Assembly (NCBI GenBank): GCA_933822405.4
Contig: CAKOGP040002214.1
Span: forward strand, 787-42,764
Origin: Cylindrotheca closterium
Lineage: Eukaryota > Bacillariophyta > Bacillariophyceae > Bacillariales > Bacillariaceae
Reading direction: 5' to 3'
Length of the DNA stretch: 41,978 nucleotides
Position 1 is the first letter of the stretch; each line of letters starts with the position of its first letter. Below are positions 1 to 9,210 of this stretch, one piece after another. Under the pieces are notes generated by a model, which made no database searches, was not told where the DNA came from, and saw nothing but the letters and a program-made list of their open reading frames with translations. The translations under genes were made by a program, and so were the position numbers.

Positions 1-192
1 GAGAACCGGGCGGCCAAAGATCGACTTGCTCCAGGACACAAGATGAAAGCAGGTGAGCCTTATTATATCATTCACCATGTAACATCACATGCACACGCGC
101 GCAAAGAGTGTGGATCGTTATGCTGTATACTGTACTCACCAATCAATCAATATCTGCTGTATAAATATATAAATATATATATATATATATAA

Positions 193-231
<39 letters not shown>

Positions 232-670
232 CACCATGCAACTCCTCAAAGTGCAGGCAAGGCAAAAGTTCCAGTTGCCTACCACCTGGAATCCAAGCGA
301 CGAAACCATCCGGACGCGACTCAAGAAAAGGATCCATACGGTCAATCCAAGAAAAGGACCCAAAAGTCCTGTAGATCCTTCGGTGGAACGAACCGTAGTG
401 GAAATGGCGACTGCTTTCCAAAAGAGGACCGGAAGATCCATGTCCCAGTCTGGTATCATTCAACTGGTCAATGATTTAATCAAAGGCAAACCGATTCTGG
501 AGCAGGAGATTATTGACTGGCAACTTTTGTACTGTCCACATATACGCAAGCGGTTTGAGACAACGAAAGAACGCCCTACCTCGGCCAACTTGGGTCCCGG
601 ATGGTACAAGGGCTTTCGGGAACGAAATCCTGACTTTGCAATGGTTGTTCGTAACGGCACTACAATTTGA
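1..670 (+). CDS. Unknown protein with possible CENP-B/Tc5-like DNA-binding helix-turn-helix, 5' end outside the window
   Basis: Two exons can be joined: 1-52, then a GT-AG intron 53-230, then 231-670, stopping at TGA. The split codon is phase 1 (G+GC) and the reading is the same as at the homologous junction of the paralog at 5948-6833. The first visible residues (E-N-R-A-A-K-D-R-L-A-P-G) match that paralog, so this is the 3' part of a longer gene. The second exon starts with a M-Q-L-L-K-V-Q-A-R segment and ends with a G-W-Y-K-G-F-R-E-R-N-P motif. That motif resembles the G-W-x-x-R-F-x-x-R end of CENP-B/Tc5 type helix-turn-helix domains. The resemblance is my inference and is weak. If right, the gene may derive from a domesticated or resident transposon. 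Coding status is supported by residue-level conservation with the paralog. Confidence 0.6.
164..229. repeat. AT dinucleotide microsatellite inside an intron
   Basis: Almost pure alternating AT with a few AAAT interruptions. It fills the 3' half of the intron and runs directly into the acceptor AG at 229-230. The homologous intron of the paralog (6345-6433) has only a short version. Confidence 0.9.
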
Positions 671-1028
671 ACCAAGCATTTCTGTTAGCTGTCGGAAGGG
701 GTCAACCATTTTGTTCAGTATCTCCTCTCTCTTTGTGAAGAAAAAAATATCTAAAGAAAAAAATATTAAATGTTAAATATCTGGCTATAGCTAGGAGGAT
801 GTAAGACGTCGTCATTTACCATGTTTGAAATCTAGCTGGTGGTGGTCACTGCTTCGTCTTTCAAGAAACCACCATAGCACAACCTATCTTTGTCATTCTT
901 TTTTATTATAGTGGTCGCACGATTGATTGTCATTACACGCGAATGTCGCGCCCTATCGAAGATAGCCAACTGGCGCCTACTGTACCGCCTGGTTTCTTCC
1001 GTGAGGGATTCTTTCTTGGTGTGACTCT
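671..1028. other. Intergenic, no gene seen
   Basis: No reading frame here shows family features. A small inverted pair (G-G-T-G-G-T near 839, A-C-C-A-C-C near 869) is present. The segment beginning TATCGAAGATAGCC near 955 is repeated in diverged form near 1403, so the duplication that contains the two hairpin elements starts at about this point. Confidence 0.6.
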
Positions 1029-1266
1029 GGTGGGTTGTGGTGTGAAGCTGGTCTTTTGGATTGCGCGCGAAGCGTGCGGTTCCAGAAGACCAGTCTTTGA
1101 TATCCCGCAAAGCGGAATATCAGAGACTTGCTTGCCTACTAGGTCATGCATTGATGCAAATTGCAGCAATGCATGGCCTAACAGGGATGTGGAGGGAGGG
1201 AAAGAAAGAAATAAACGTATTTCTTGATGTATACTCGCACACAAGTTCGATAAATTGATCGGACTT
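1029..1266. other. Structured hairpin element, copy A
   Basis: A series of long inverted repeats stands almost end to end. Hairpin 1 pairs 1048-1060 with 1081-1093 (13 bp, one G-T) and holds an inner stem 1063-1068/1072-1077 with a GAA loop. Hairpin 2 pairs 1094-1108 with 1112-1126 (15 positions, one C-A mismatch at 1104/1116, AAA loop). Hairpin 3 pairs 1141-1153 with 1167-1179 (13 bp, one G-T) and has an inner 4-bp stem 1155-1158/1162-1165. Two further hairpins follow, 1206-1213/1218-1225 and 1243-1251/1258-1266. The element opens with GGTGGGTTGTGGTGTGAAG, and a CCTAC...AACAGGG frame brackets hairpin 3. All of these flanks recur in copy B. It may be a structured RNA or a DNA hairpin element; strand and transcription are unknown. 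Confidence 0.65.
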
Positions 1267-1290
1267 GGTGTTGCGGAGCAATGCTGTTGA

Positions 1291-1308
1291 GACGGTCGTT
1301 CGACCGTC
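1291..1308. repeat. TT-centred 18-bp palindrome
   Basis: Perfect 8-bp stem GACGGTCG/CGACCGTC around a central TT. The same layout with a different stem sequence occurs at 5641-5662 and at 1986-2001, so it belongs with the hairpin-rich repeat block. Confidence 0.8.
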
Positions 1309-1468
1309 GTCAGTATGATGAAAGGAATCCAATGATTCGTTCTCGAGCTTTCGTCTATACGTTAGAATATTGGTTTTCATCCGTTGATCGAATTCATTCA
1401 CCTATCTAAGATAGCCTACTGCCGTCCTCCGTGTGTGTGTTCGTAGTATTTTGTCTTGGTGTGTAGCT

Positions 1469-1677
1469 GGTGGGTTGTGGTGTGAAGCGGGTCGAACTGA
1501 TCGAGTAATAGACTCGATTCGTTCGACCAATCTCAGAAATCCCGTGTGCGGTATTACTGAGATCTGCTTTCCTACCAGGCACCGCCGATATGGTAAAATG
1601 GAGGCGGTGCCCAACAGGGCGGGTGAGGTTTGGGAGAGAAAAATTGAATTACCACGACACAAGTGGGTGAATTCAAT
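1469..1677. other. Structured hairpin element, copy B
   Basis: Diverged duplicate of copy A, 440 bp downstream and starting with the same GGTGGGTTGTGGTGTGAAG. Hairpin 1 pairs 1490-1497 with 1521-1528, with an inner stem 1499-1505/1513-1519. Hairpin 2 pairs 1530-1544 with 1549-1563 with two mismatches, one of them (1541/1552) at the same place as in copy A. Hairpin 3 pairs 1578-1586 with 1603-1611 (9 bp). A fourth hairpin pairs 1643-1650 with 1670-1677. Hairpins 1 and 3 have mostly different bases from copy A yet remain paired, with about ten positions changed on both sides. Single-stranded linkers such as CCTACCAGG and CAACAGGG are well conserved. This is hand folding; no energy was computed. 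Confidence 0.65.
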
Positions 1678-1771
1678 CTCAGTCGATAAACTGGGCATCA
1701 TTGCCTGGGCGCATCGACAACAACTTTTGACGGTCAAATGTTTTAAGGCCAGGCAGACATACCTGAGACTG

Positions 1772-1832
1772 GTTGGCTCGCTGACTGAAGCCGACAACAC
1801 TAGCGATTTGTACGTGCGCGTTATGCGTACGT
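1772..1832. repeat. Hairpins in the array unit, left pair
   Basis: In the first unit 1772-1778 pairs with 1789-1795 (7 bp, one G-T), and 1812-1819 pairs with 1825-1832 (ACGTGCGC/GCGTACGT, 8 bp, one G-T, 5-nt loop). The same pairs recur at +717-bp steps in the later full units. Confidence 0.6.
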
Positions 1833-1985
1833 TGAGCGATAGTTTGCTTGGATGTTTTCACATCAACACAATTAATTTTTAGGCATCAAGGTTTTACGAT
1901 TATTCTTGTTGCCTTAAAACAATTCCATGTTTTCGGATTCCCTGCAAAACCGACTCATAGGAATCCCCCGAATAAAACGGACCAA

Positions 1986-2015
1986 ACGGACATTTGTCCG
2001 TCTGTCCGATCGGAC
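1986..2015. repeat. Adjacent palindromes in the array unit, GGAC/GTCC half-sites
   Basis: ACGGACA-TT-TGTCCGT (1986-2001) is followed by the perfect palindrome GTCCGATCGGAC (2004-2015). With the upstream CGGACCAAACGGAC the unit carries a cluster of direct and inverted GGAC half-sites. It recurs in every full unit and in the variant unit near 4975. It could be a protein-binding cluster or a hairpin; the sequence alone does not decide. Confidence 0.65.
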
Positions 2016-4552
2016 GTGTCGAACTGCTTCCATCAAGGAGTTTCCAATGAATGGTCTCCAAGAGAGCAATTTCAACATGTAGATAAAGTTGGAAATCGGT
2101 TCTGGCGGACATCAGACTGCTTGTCTTCGTCCAAACCGATTGACAACGTTGTGGCCCATCAAGCCATGATTGCCAACCAGCCGTGCCAGCATGCGACCCA
2201 TCATGCAGAGGCACCGTCCATAGCGATCTCCGATCCGCCTAATAGGAAATAATCATCTCTACAGGAAATAACTATTCTAAAAGACTTGTTATCTACATGG
2301 AATGGGCAAAGCAAAAGCCTTGCACGAAAACTCAAATTTCCCAAACCTTTACTGGATGTTTGCAATCCAGAAAGGCCGGTACAAAACCCACGTACAGAAC
2401 TCCTGCAGGATTCAGTATGGGATTTTCGTGGCGCTCAGACGTTTCATGGTCCAAGTGTTTTAAGGCCAGGCAGACATACCTGAGACTGGTTGGCTCGCTG
2501 ACTGAAGCCGACAACACTAGCGATTTGTACGTGCGCGTTATGCGTACGTTGAGCGATAGTTTGCTTGGATGTTTTCACATCAACACAATTAATTTTTAGG
2601 CATCAAGGTTTTACGATTATTCTTGTTGCCTTAAAACAATTCCATGTTTTCGGATTCCCTGCAAAACCGACTCATAGGAATCCCCCGAATAAAACGGACC
2701 AAACGGACATTTGTCCGTCTGTCCGATCGGACGTGTCGAACTGCTTCCATCAAGGAGTTTCCAATGAATGGTCTCCAAGAGAGCAATTTCAACATGTAGA
2801 TAAAGTTGGAAATCGGTTCTGGCGGACATCAGACTGCTTGTCTTCGTCCAAACCGATTGACAACGTTGTGGCCCATCAAGCCATGATTGCCAACCAGCCG
2901 TGCCAGCATGCGACCCATCATGCAGAGGCACCGTCCATAGCGATCTCCGATCCGCCTAATAGGAAATAATCATCTCTACAGGAAATAACTATTCTAAAAG
3001 ACTTGTTATCTACATGGAATGGGCAAAGCAAAAGCCTTGCACGAAAACTCAAATTTCCCAAACCTTTACTGGATGTTTGCAATCCAGAAAGGCCGGTACA
3101 AAACCCACGTACAGAACTCCTGCAGGATTCAGTATGGGATTTTCGTGGCGCTCAGACGTTTCATGGTCCAAGTGTTTTAAGGCCAGGCAGACATACCTGA
3201 GACTGGTTGGCTCGCTGACTGAAGCCGACAACACTAGCGATTTGTACGTGCGCGTTATGCGTACGTTGAGCGATAGTTTGCTTGGATGTTTTCACATCAA
3301 CACAATTAATTTTTAGGCATCAAGGTTTTACGATTATTCTTGTTGCCTTAAAACAATTCCATGTTTTCGGATTCCCTGCAAAACCGACTCATAGGAATCC
3401 CCCGAATAAAACGGACCAAACGGACATTTGTCCGTCTGTCCGATCGGACGTGTCGAACTGCTTCCATCAAGGAGTTTCCAATGAATGGTCTCCAAGAGAG
3501 CAATTTCAACATGTAGATAAAGTTGGAAATCGGTTCTGGCGGACATCAGACTGCTTGTCTTCGTCCAAACCGATTGACAACGTTGTGGCCCATCAAGCCA
3601 TGATTGCCAACCAGCCGTGCCAGCATGCGACCCATCATGCAGAGGCACCGTCCATAGCGATCTCCGATCCGCCTAATAGGAAATAATCATCTCTACAGGA
3701 AATAACTATTCTAAAAGACTTGTTATCTACATGGAATGGGCAAAGCAAAAGCCTTGCACGAAAACTCAAATTTCCCAAACCTTTACTGGATGTTTGCAAT
3801 CCAGAAAGGCCGGTACAAAACCCACGTACAGAACTCCTGCAGGATTCAGTATGGGATTTTCGTGGCGCTCAGACGTTTCATGGTCCAAGTGTTTTAAGGC
3901 CAGGCAGACATACCTGAGACTGGTTGGCTCGCTGACTGAAGCCGACAACACTAGCGATTTGTACGTGCGCGTTATGCGTACGTTGAGCGATAGTTTGCTT
4001 GGATGTTTTCACATCAACACAATTAATTTTTAGGCATCAAGGTTTTACGATTATTCTTGTTGCCTTAAAACAATTCCATGTTTTCGGATTCCCTGCAAAA
4101 CCGACTCATAGGAATCCCCCGAATAAAACGGACCAAACGGACATTTGTCCGTCTGTCCGATCGGACGTGTCGAACTGCTTCCATCAAGGAGTTTCCAATG
4201 AATGGTCTCCAAGAGAGCAATTTCAACATGTAGATAAAGTTGGAAATCGGTTCTGGCGGACATCAGACTGCTTGTCTTCGTCCAAACCGATTGACAACGT
4301 TGTGGCCCATCAAGCCATGATTGCCAACCAGCCGTGCCAGCATGCGACCCATCATGCAGAGGCACCGTCCATAGCGATCTCCGATCCGCCTAATAGGAAA
4401 TAATCATCTCTACAGGAAATAACTATTCTAAAAGACTTGTTATCTACATGGAATGGGCAAAGCAAAAGCCTTGCACGAAAACTCAAATTTCCCAAACCTT
4501 TACTGGATGTTTGCAATCCAGAAAGGCCGGTACAAAACCCACGTACAGAACT

Positions 4553-5446
4553 CTTTGTACCATGTTGGAAATCGGTTCTGGCGGACATCAGACTGCTTGT
4601 CTTCGTCCAAACCGATTGACAACGTTGTGGCCCATCAAGCCATAATTGCCAACCAGCCGTGCCAGCATGCGACCCATCAAGTCGTCATGCAGAGGCACCG
4701 ACCATAGCGATCTCCGATCCGCCTAATAGGAAATAATCATCTCTACAGGAAATAACTATTCTAAAAGACTTGTTATCTACATGGAATGGGCAAAGCAAAA
4801 GTCTTGCACGAAAACTCAAATTTCCCAAACCTTTACTGGATGTTTGCAATCCAGAAAGGCCGGTACAAAACCCACATACAGAACTCCCGCAGGATTCAGT
4901 ATGGGATTTTCGTGGCGTTCAGACGTTTGCCCACAATTCCACCGACTCATAGGAATCCCCCGAATAAAAACGGACCAAACGGACATTTGTCCGTCTGTCC
5001 GATCGGACGTGTCGAACTGCTTCTATCAAGGAGCTTCCAATGAATGGTCTCCAAGAGAGCAGTAGATAATGTTGGAAATCGGTTCTGGCGGACATCAGAC
5101 TGCTTGTCTTCGTCCAAACCGATTGACAACTTTGTGGCCCATAAAGCCAACATTGCCAACCACTCATGCCAACATGCGACCCATCAAGTCGTCATGCAGA
5201 GGCACCGACCATAGCGATCTCCGATCCGCCTAATAGGAAATAATCATCTCTACAGGAAATAACTATTCTAAAAGACTTGTTATCTACATGGAATGGGCAA
5301 AGCAAAAGCCTTGCACGAAAACTCAAATTTCCCAAACCTTTACTGGATGTTTGCAATCCAGAAAGGCCGGTACAAAACCCACGTACAGAACTCCTGCAGG
5401 ATTCAGTATGGGATTTTCGTGGCGCTCAGACGTTTCATGGTCCAAG
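4553..5446. repeat. Degenerate, internally deleted array units
   Basis: Two shortened units differ from the homogeneous ones. They carry an extra GTCGTC before CATGCAGAGG (near 4680 and 5189), have internal deletions (at 4552/4563, 4931/4936 and near 5060) and show several substitutions. The spacing between the landmark AAAGACTTGTTATC copies is 333 and 507 bp instead of 717. They look older than the identical units or have escaped homogenisation. Confidence 0.8.
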
Positions 5447-5640
5447 TGTTTTAAGGCCAGGCAGACATACCTGAGACTGGTTGGCTCGCTGACTGAAGCC
5501 GACAACACTAGCGATTTGTACGTGCGCGTTATGCGTACGTTGAGCGATAGTTTGCTTGGATGTTTTCACATCAACACAATTAATTTTAAGGCATCAAGGT
5601 TTTACGATTATCCTTTGAGGTCAATGCACATCCTTTAAAC

Positions 5641-5662
5641 ACAAAGGCCGTTCGGCCTTTGT
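5641..5662. repeat. TT-centred 22-bp palindrome at the end of the array
   Basis: ACAAAGGCCG-TT-CGGCCTTTGT is a perfect 10-bp stem. It is followed by CCGTCTGT, and the 13-mer TTTGTCCGTCTGT is shared with the palindrome inside each array unit (first copy 1994-2006). It therefore seems to be the same module with a different stem. Confidence 0.75.
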
Positions 5663-5801
5663 CCGTCTGTAACACAATGTAGTCAAAGAAATCGAACAGT
5701 GTGCCTGCGGTCTACGTTGGAGAACTCATTTTTATTTTGGGATTCAATCATGCTTACTATGATTTTTATGACACAAACCGCTCCAAGTTCGACTCCAAGA
5801 A

Positions 5802-5810
5802 TATATAAAG
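5802..5810 (+). promoter_or_regulatory. Possible TATA-like box
   Basis: TATATAAAG lies about 138 bp upstream of the ATG at 5948. It is the only TATA-like string in this short upstream region. Low confidence, since AT-rich strings are common here. Confidence 0.25.
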
Positions 5811-5947
5811 TCACATATTGAAATACACTCTTGAAAGCAGATCTATTTGGTATAAAGTGTCACAAAAACACACAAATAAGCATAGTTTGTTCCGTCATCG
5901 TCATCGTCATCATTATCATCATCAGCACGGCACGCAGCATCATCATC

Positions 5948-6833
5948 ATGGCGTCATCCTCTTCTATTCCAAATATCGACAATCCCACTCCTAGACAAAA
6001 CCACTTCATTGATGAGCTGATCAAAACTCAGACGAAAGCTTTAGAAGCTGTATCGATCACGGATCCAGTACTAGATTGTTCTGTCGCTGAAGTTGTACCA
6101 GACGACGACGACTCGACTGTTGAAATACTGCTAGACGACGACGACGACGATGACGAGTCGGATGTTGACACTGAAACGCAGAGGACTGATGAGAAAAAGG
6201 TGTCAGGAAAGGGTGGTGATGATTCCAAAACTGCGCAATACGTGAGACTAACAAAAAAGGAAAGGGAAGCCCTTCATTGGGTCACTATGGAGTACGGGGC
6301 GGCCAGAGATCGACTTGCTCCAGGTCGCAGCAGACTTGCAAAAGGTAAGCCAGCAGTGAATGAATGAATGATGTACGAATATCAGAACGTGATTATATAT
6401 ATTACTAACTTTGAAATCAATATCGCTTCGGAGGCGCAATGGACCTCCTCAAAGAGCAAGCAAGATCCAAGTTCAATCTGCCTCCGCAATGGAATCCGAG
6501 CAACGAAACCGTATGGTCGAAACTCAAGCGAAGACTGCAGTACAGTATCCCCCTTCTGTAGACCGGACTATCGCAGAAATGGCGACTACTGCATCAAGCC
6601 AAGATGGGTTGCCACTGAGACAGGCAGTCATTCTCAAACTTGCCAATGACTATATCAAAGGCAGACCTGTTATTGAACAGGAGGTCATTGACTGGCAAAT
6701 CCGTCACAATCCAACAACTCGTGCCCGCTTTGAGACTTTTCAAGAACGCCCTACATCTGTCAATCTAGGCGCTGGGTGGTACAAGGGCTTTTGGGAACGA
6801 AATCCCGACATTGTGCATGACACGAAGGTTTGA
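5948..6833 (+). pseudogene. Frame-broken paralog of the gene at 1-670
   Basis: Exon 1 (ATG 5948 to 6344) encodes an N-terminal part with two acidic Asp runs, followed by an A-A-R-D-R-L-A-P-G motif shared with the paralog. A GT-AG intron 6345-6433 has the same phase as in the paralog. Exon 2 begins M-D-L-L-K-E-Q-A-R in the spliced frame but stops at TAG 6559-6561. The conserved C-terminal half (P-S-V-D-R-T-I-A-E onward, ending G-W-Y-K-G-F-W-E-R-N-P at 6833) continues in another frame. Compared with the paralog, a short stretch around 6540-6555 is lost and its length is not a multiple of three. It is therefore a pseudogene, or makes a truncated protein. An upstream in-frame start at 5831 passes through trinucleotide repeats and is less likely. 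Confidence 0.6.
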
Positions 6834-7896
6834 AGCCTTCGAACATGCTTCCGTCTCCTTCACGCACGGTGGTGTGAGAAGTCAAGAGTGACTACAGTAG
6901 CTCCAAAAGAAGAATCACCGATTGTATGAAAAAATAAAAAGTGCTCTTGTTCTACATTCTTTTCTATTTTTCCGTTCCCCTTTGTCGCTTTGTTGTAATA
7001 AAAGCGTATTGCATGGTACGTGTACGGCATTATAAAATACTGGTACCTCTTGCCAATTCTTTTATTTTATACCGGTATAATATATATTCAATATAGGGAC
7101 CGGATATATAAAATACACGAACGAATCGGAATCAATCGAAAAGTCGAATCAATCCACGGACTCAATCATGTTTCAAACTCGAAAATTGAGGACTGACAAC
7201 CTCGTACCTATATATATCATTGCATGTATTTTTATTGATTATTGGAGAGATCTAGTGATGAGCTGTTGCAGCTATTGGATTGCCATGATTGTTAAAGCTG
7301 ACGGATTTGAATCCATCAGAGTGTTTTCACTTTGCAAGAGTAATCATGCGGGAGGAGACACGAGTGCTTGCATGTTTGAATGAATCAACGAATCAATCAA
7401 TACTTCAACTGAGGATTTCCTTTCAATTTTGGTGCACAGGAGAGAAACCAGACTTTACTGGCACAATCCAGTAGTCAGTACCCGCTTGGAGGAAACTTTT
7501 AATTATATACAAGCTGCGGGGGCTTTTCGCATCCTTGCTTTTGGGAACAAGGAGCAACGCAACTCACGTTTCATATATATGTGTTCGGAAATACAGCTGA
7601 TTCGCATAGGGGTCGCAATACCGGCACTTCGTCTCCTCCCATTCTTGAAAACGCAAAAGAATGAGTCAACACAAGTACTGCATTCTCAAAAGAAGAATCG
7701 AGTGCCATAGCTGCATGTCAATAGCTGATCCTCTATCCCTGATATAGTCCTGGTGGCTGTGCCCACCAAATTTACCTGCTTTTGACGCGGGCTAAAATTG
7801 CTAGTATATAAACATTTGACAGGCAGTGTGCAAAAAGTAATGTATTCTAGTATGACATGTACATGTAGGGTACTGTATAATATCTATCTCATGAAA
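6834..7896. other. Intergenic, AT-rich, no gene seen
   Basis: About 1.06 kb with a few short reading frames that have no recognisable features. A 10-bp palindrome ATACCGGTAT lies near 7070, and several CAATCAAT/GAATCAAT strings occur. The 3' part is downstream of the minus-strand gene that ends at 7897. Confidence 0.5.
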
Positions 7897-8547
7897 TCAC
7901 GCTGCAGGCGCTGTGGGCGTGGCAACTGGCAGGTTTCGGAGAAAACCTCGAATGTGGCGCAAATGTGAAGACCTTCCTTGATCCACCAGGATCATGTAGA
8001 TAGATAGCAAATAAAAAATACTTGCATTCCATGATTCGGTGTTCCCAATTTGCAGATCAATCAATGCTGTATTGTTGTACAGCACAAATTGAAACAAGGG
8101 ATTCTGCTGGATGTCTTGTGAATTGTACGCCAAGGTGTACAATTGCTTTGCTCTGTAAAGGTATTGGATTGACCTTTCCTTGTCTTGTTTCGCGATCAAA
8201 TGATGAGCCAGTGCTGCGTTGAACATGAGCACTGGTGCGACAATTGCGTAATTGGTCACAGTGGGAGCCAATGGAATAGCATCGCTATAAATAAATGGAG
8301 GAGAGTCATCTTGGTGCGGTGTATCATCATTTTCCGCAATTCTGGTAAGAAGAATACACTGATCGAATGAGCTTGCAGGAGATGTGCTTGCTTGGAGAAA
8401 CCTGTCTTGTTGTGTCGCTGTGATGTTACCAAGGTGCTGCAATGCAGACGAAGCTGATGCTACTGCTCTGTAGTAGTCCTGAGCTTCGAGGTGATCAATG
8501 GTTTGCTGGTTCATGTCGATAACAGTTTGAATAGAGGATATCGTCAT
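7897..8547 (-). CDS. Small TPR-like protein, diatom-type family
   Basis: A 216-aa frame from ATG at 8547. It is mostly helical. An N-terminal helix pair contains D-Y-Y-R-A-V-A-S-A-S-S-A-L. The middle carries a conserved-looking block, A-P-V-L-M-F-N-A-A-L-A-H-H-L, then L-Y-R-A-K-Q-L-Y and F-Q-F-V-L-Y-N-N. It ends in an Ala/Pro-rich tail. This order resembles short TPR-like proteins that I associate with diatom genomes (N-A-A-L-A-H-H followed by L-Y-x-L-A-Y); the family placement is from memory and the function is unknown. No signal peptide or membrane span is seen. It stands alone on this strand. Confidence 0.65.
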   Translation of the reverse strand: MTISSIQTVIDMNQQTIDHLEAQDYYRAVASASSALQHLGNITATQQDRFLQASTSPASSFDQCILLTRIAENDDTPHQDDSPPFIYSDAIPLAPTVTNYAIVAPVLMFNAALAHHLIAKQDKERSIQYLYRAKQLYTLAYNSQDIQQNPLFQFVLYNNTALIDLQIGNTESWNASIFYLLSIYMILVDQGRSSHLRHIRGFLRNLPVATPTAPAA

Positions 8548-9210
8548 GATGAAGTCAGTTTGTTGCGTGGATTTGTCTCTAGATTATGCAATCAAACGGG
8601 AGATTGTTCAAATTTGTGTGCTACATGTTTCATGTTCCCATCCCTGACCGTCAGAGTGCTTTTTCTTGTGATTCGATTTCACACTTGGTATTTAACGCGA
8701 AGTGGGTATTAGGTGCAATAAACGTCAGTTTCCATCAATTTCTGTCAGTATGAACACATTTGGGATTTGCGGCACTGTTATTTCTCTGAGGTAATTAGAT
8801 CCGAGTTCTTTTCGTTATTTCTCCGTACATGAACAGAAATGCTTCGCGGAAGACGATGGTGACGGGAAAAATGATACATATGGCCACGGGACCGCTGGGT
8901 CCAAGTATCCGTGGCTTCGCTGGAAAGAATCATCATGATAGAACTATGGGAACGTTGATCTCAGTTCCCATAGTCGGATTCCCGCCAAAAATTGCATAGA
9001 AAAGTCTACCAGATTTCTCCGCAACTTCACTTCGAGCGACCACACAAAATTCGTGCGACCCAAAATTCACTCCTTCTCCCGTTCTCCACATGACTATTAC
9101 TCCAGCTGTTCTGGCAAATGACAACCGCACACACACACTGACACGAACGACTGCGCTGAGTGAACAATCATACCGACCAATTAATACTTCTACGGTAGCA
9201 ACCACAAGCC
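8548..9210. other. Intergenic between divergent genes, no gene seen
   Basis: 663 bp between the starts of the minus-strand TPR-like gene and the plus-strand thioredoxin-fold gene. It must carry both promoters, but I see no clear element. Reading frames here have no recognisable domain. Confidence 0.5.

Larger units (their letters stand above)
1739..5612. repeat. Tandem satellite array, 717-bp unit
   Basis: The landmark TGTTTTAAGGCC recurs at 1739, 2456, 3173 and 3890, exactly 717 bp apart. The units starting at 1739, 2456 and 3173 are complete, and the one at 3890 is truncated near 4552. All stretches that I compared between these units are identical, including every translated frame. Two shortened, diverged units follow (about 4563-4931 and 4936-5446), and the array ends with a partial unit at 5447-5612. 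The unit contains hairpin-capable stretches but no convincing gene. The same short reading frames recur in each unit only because the DNA is repeated. The first unit directly adjoins structured element B. Confidence 0.95.

Noticed and set aside
1848..4403. Repeated 134-aa, 104-aa, 100-aa and 65-aa reading frames in each satellite unit
   Set aside because: They overlap on both strands and recur only because the DNA is repeated. In the older units they are broken, and no domain is seen.
1739..5612. CRISPR-like array or LTR element
   Set aside because: Units are 717 bp, directly adjacent and without short repeats and spacers. No LTR pair, primer site or reverse transcriptase is present.
5831..5947. 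N-terminal extension with a hydrophobic Ile/Val run before the ATG at 5948
   Set aside because: The run is encoded by ATC/GTC/CAT trinucleotide repeats and has no match in the paralog, so 5948 is the better start.
7168..7710. Three overlapping plus-strand frames in the 6.8-7.9 kb gap
   Set aside because: No shared frame, no domain and ordinary AT-rich composition.
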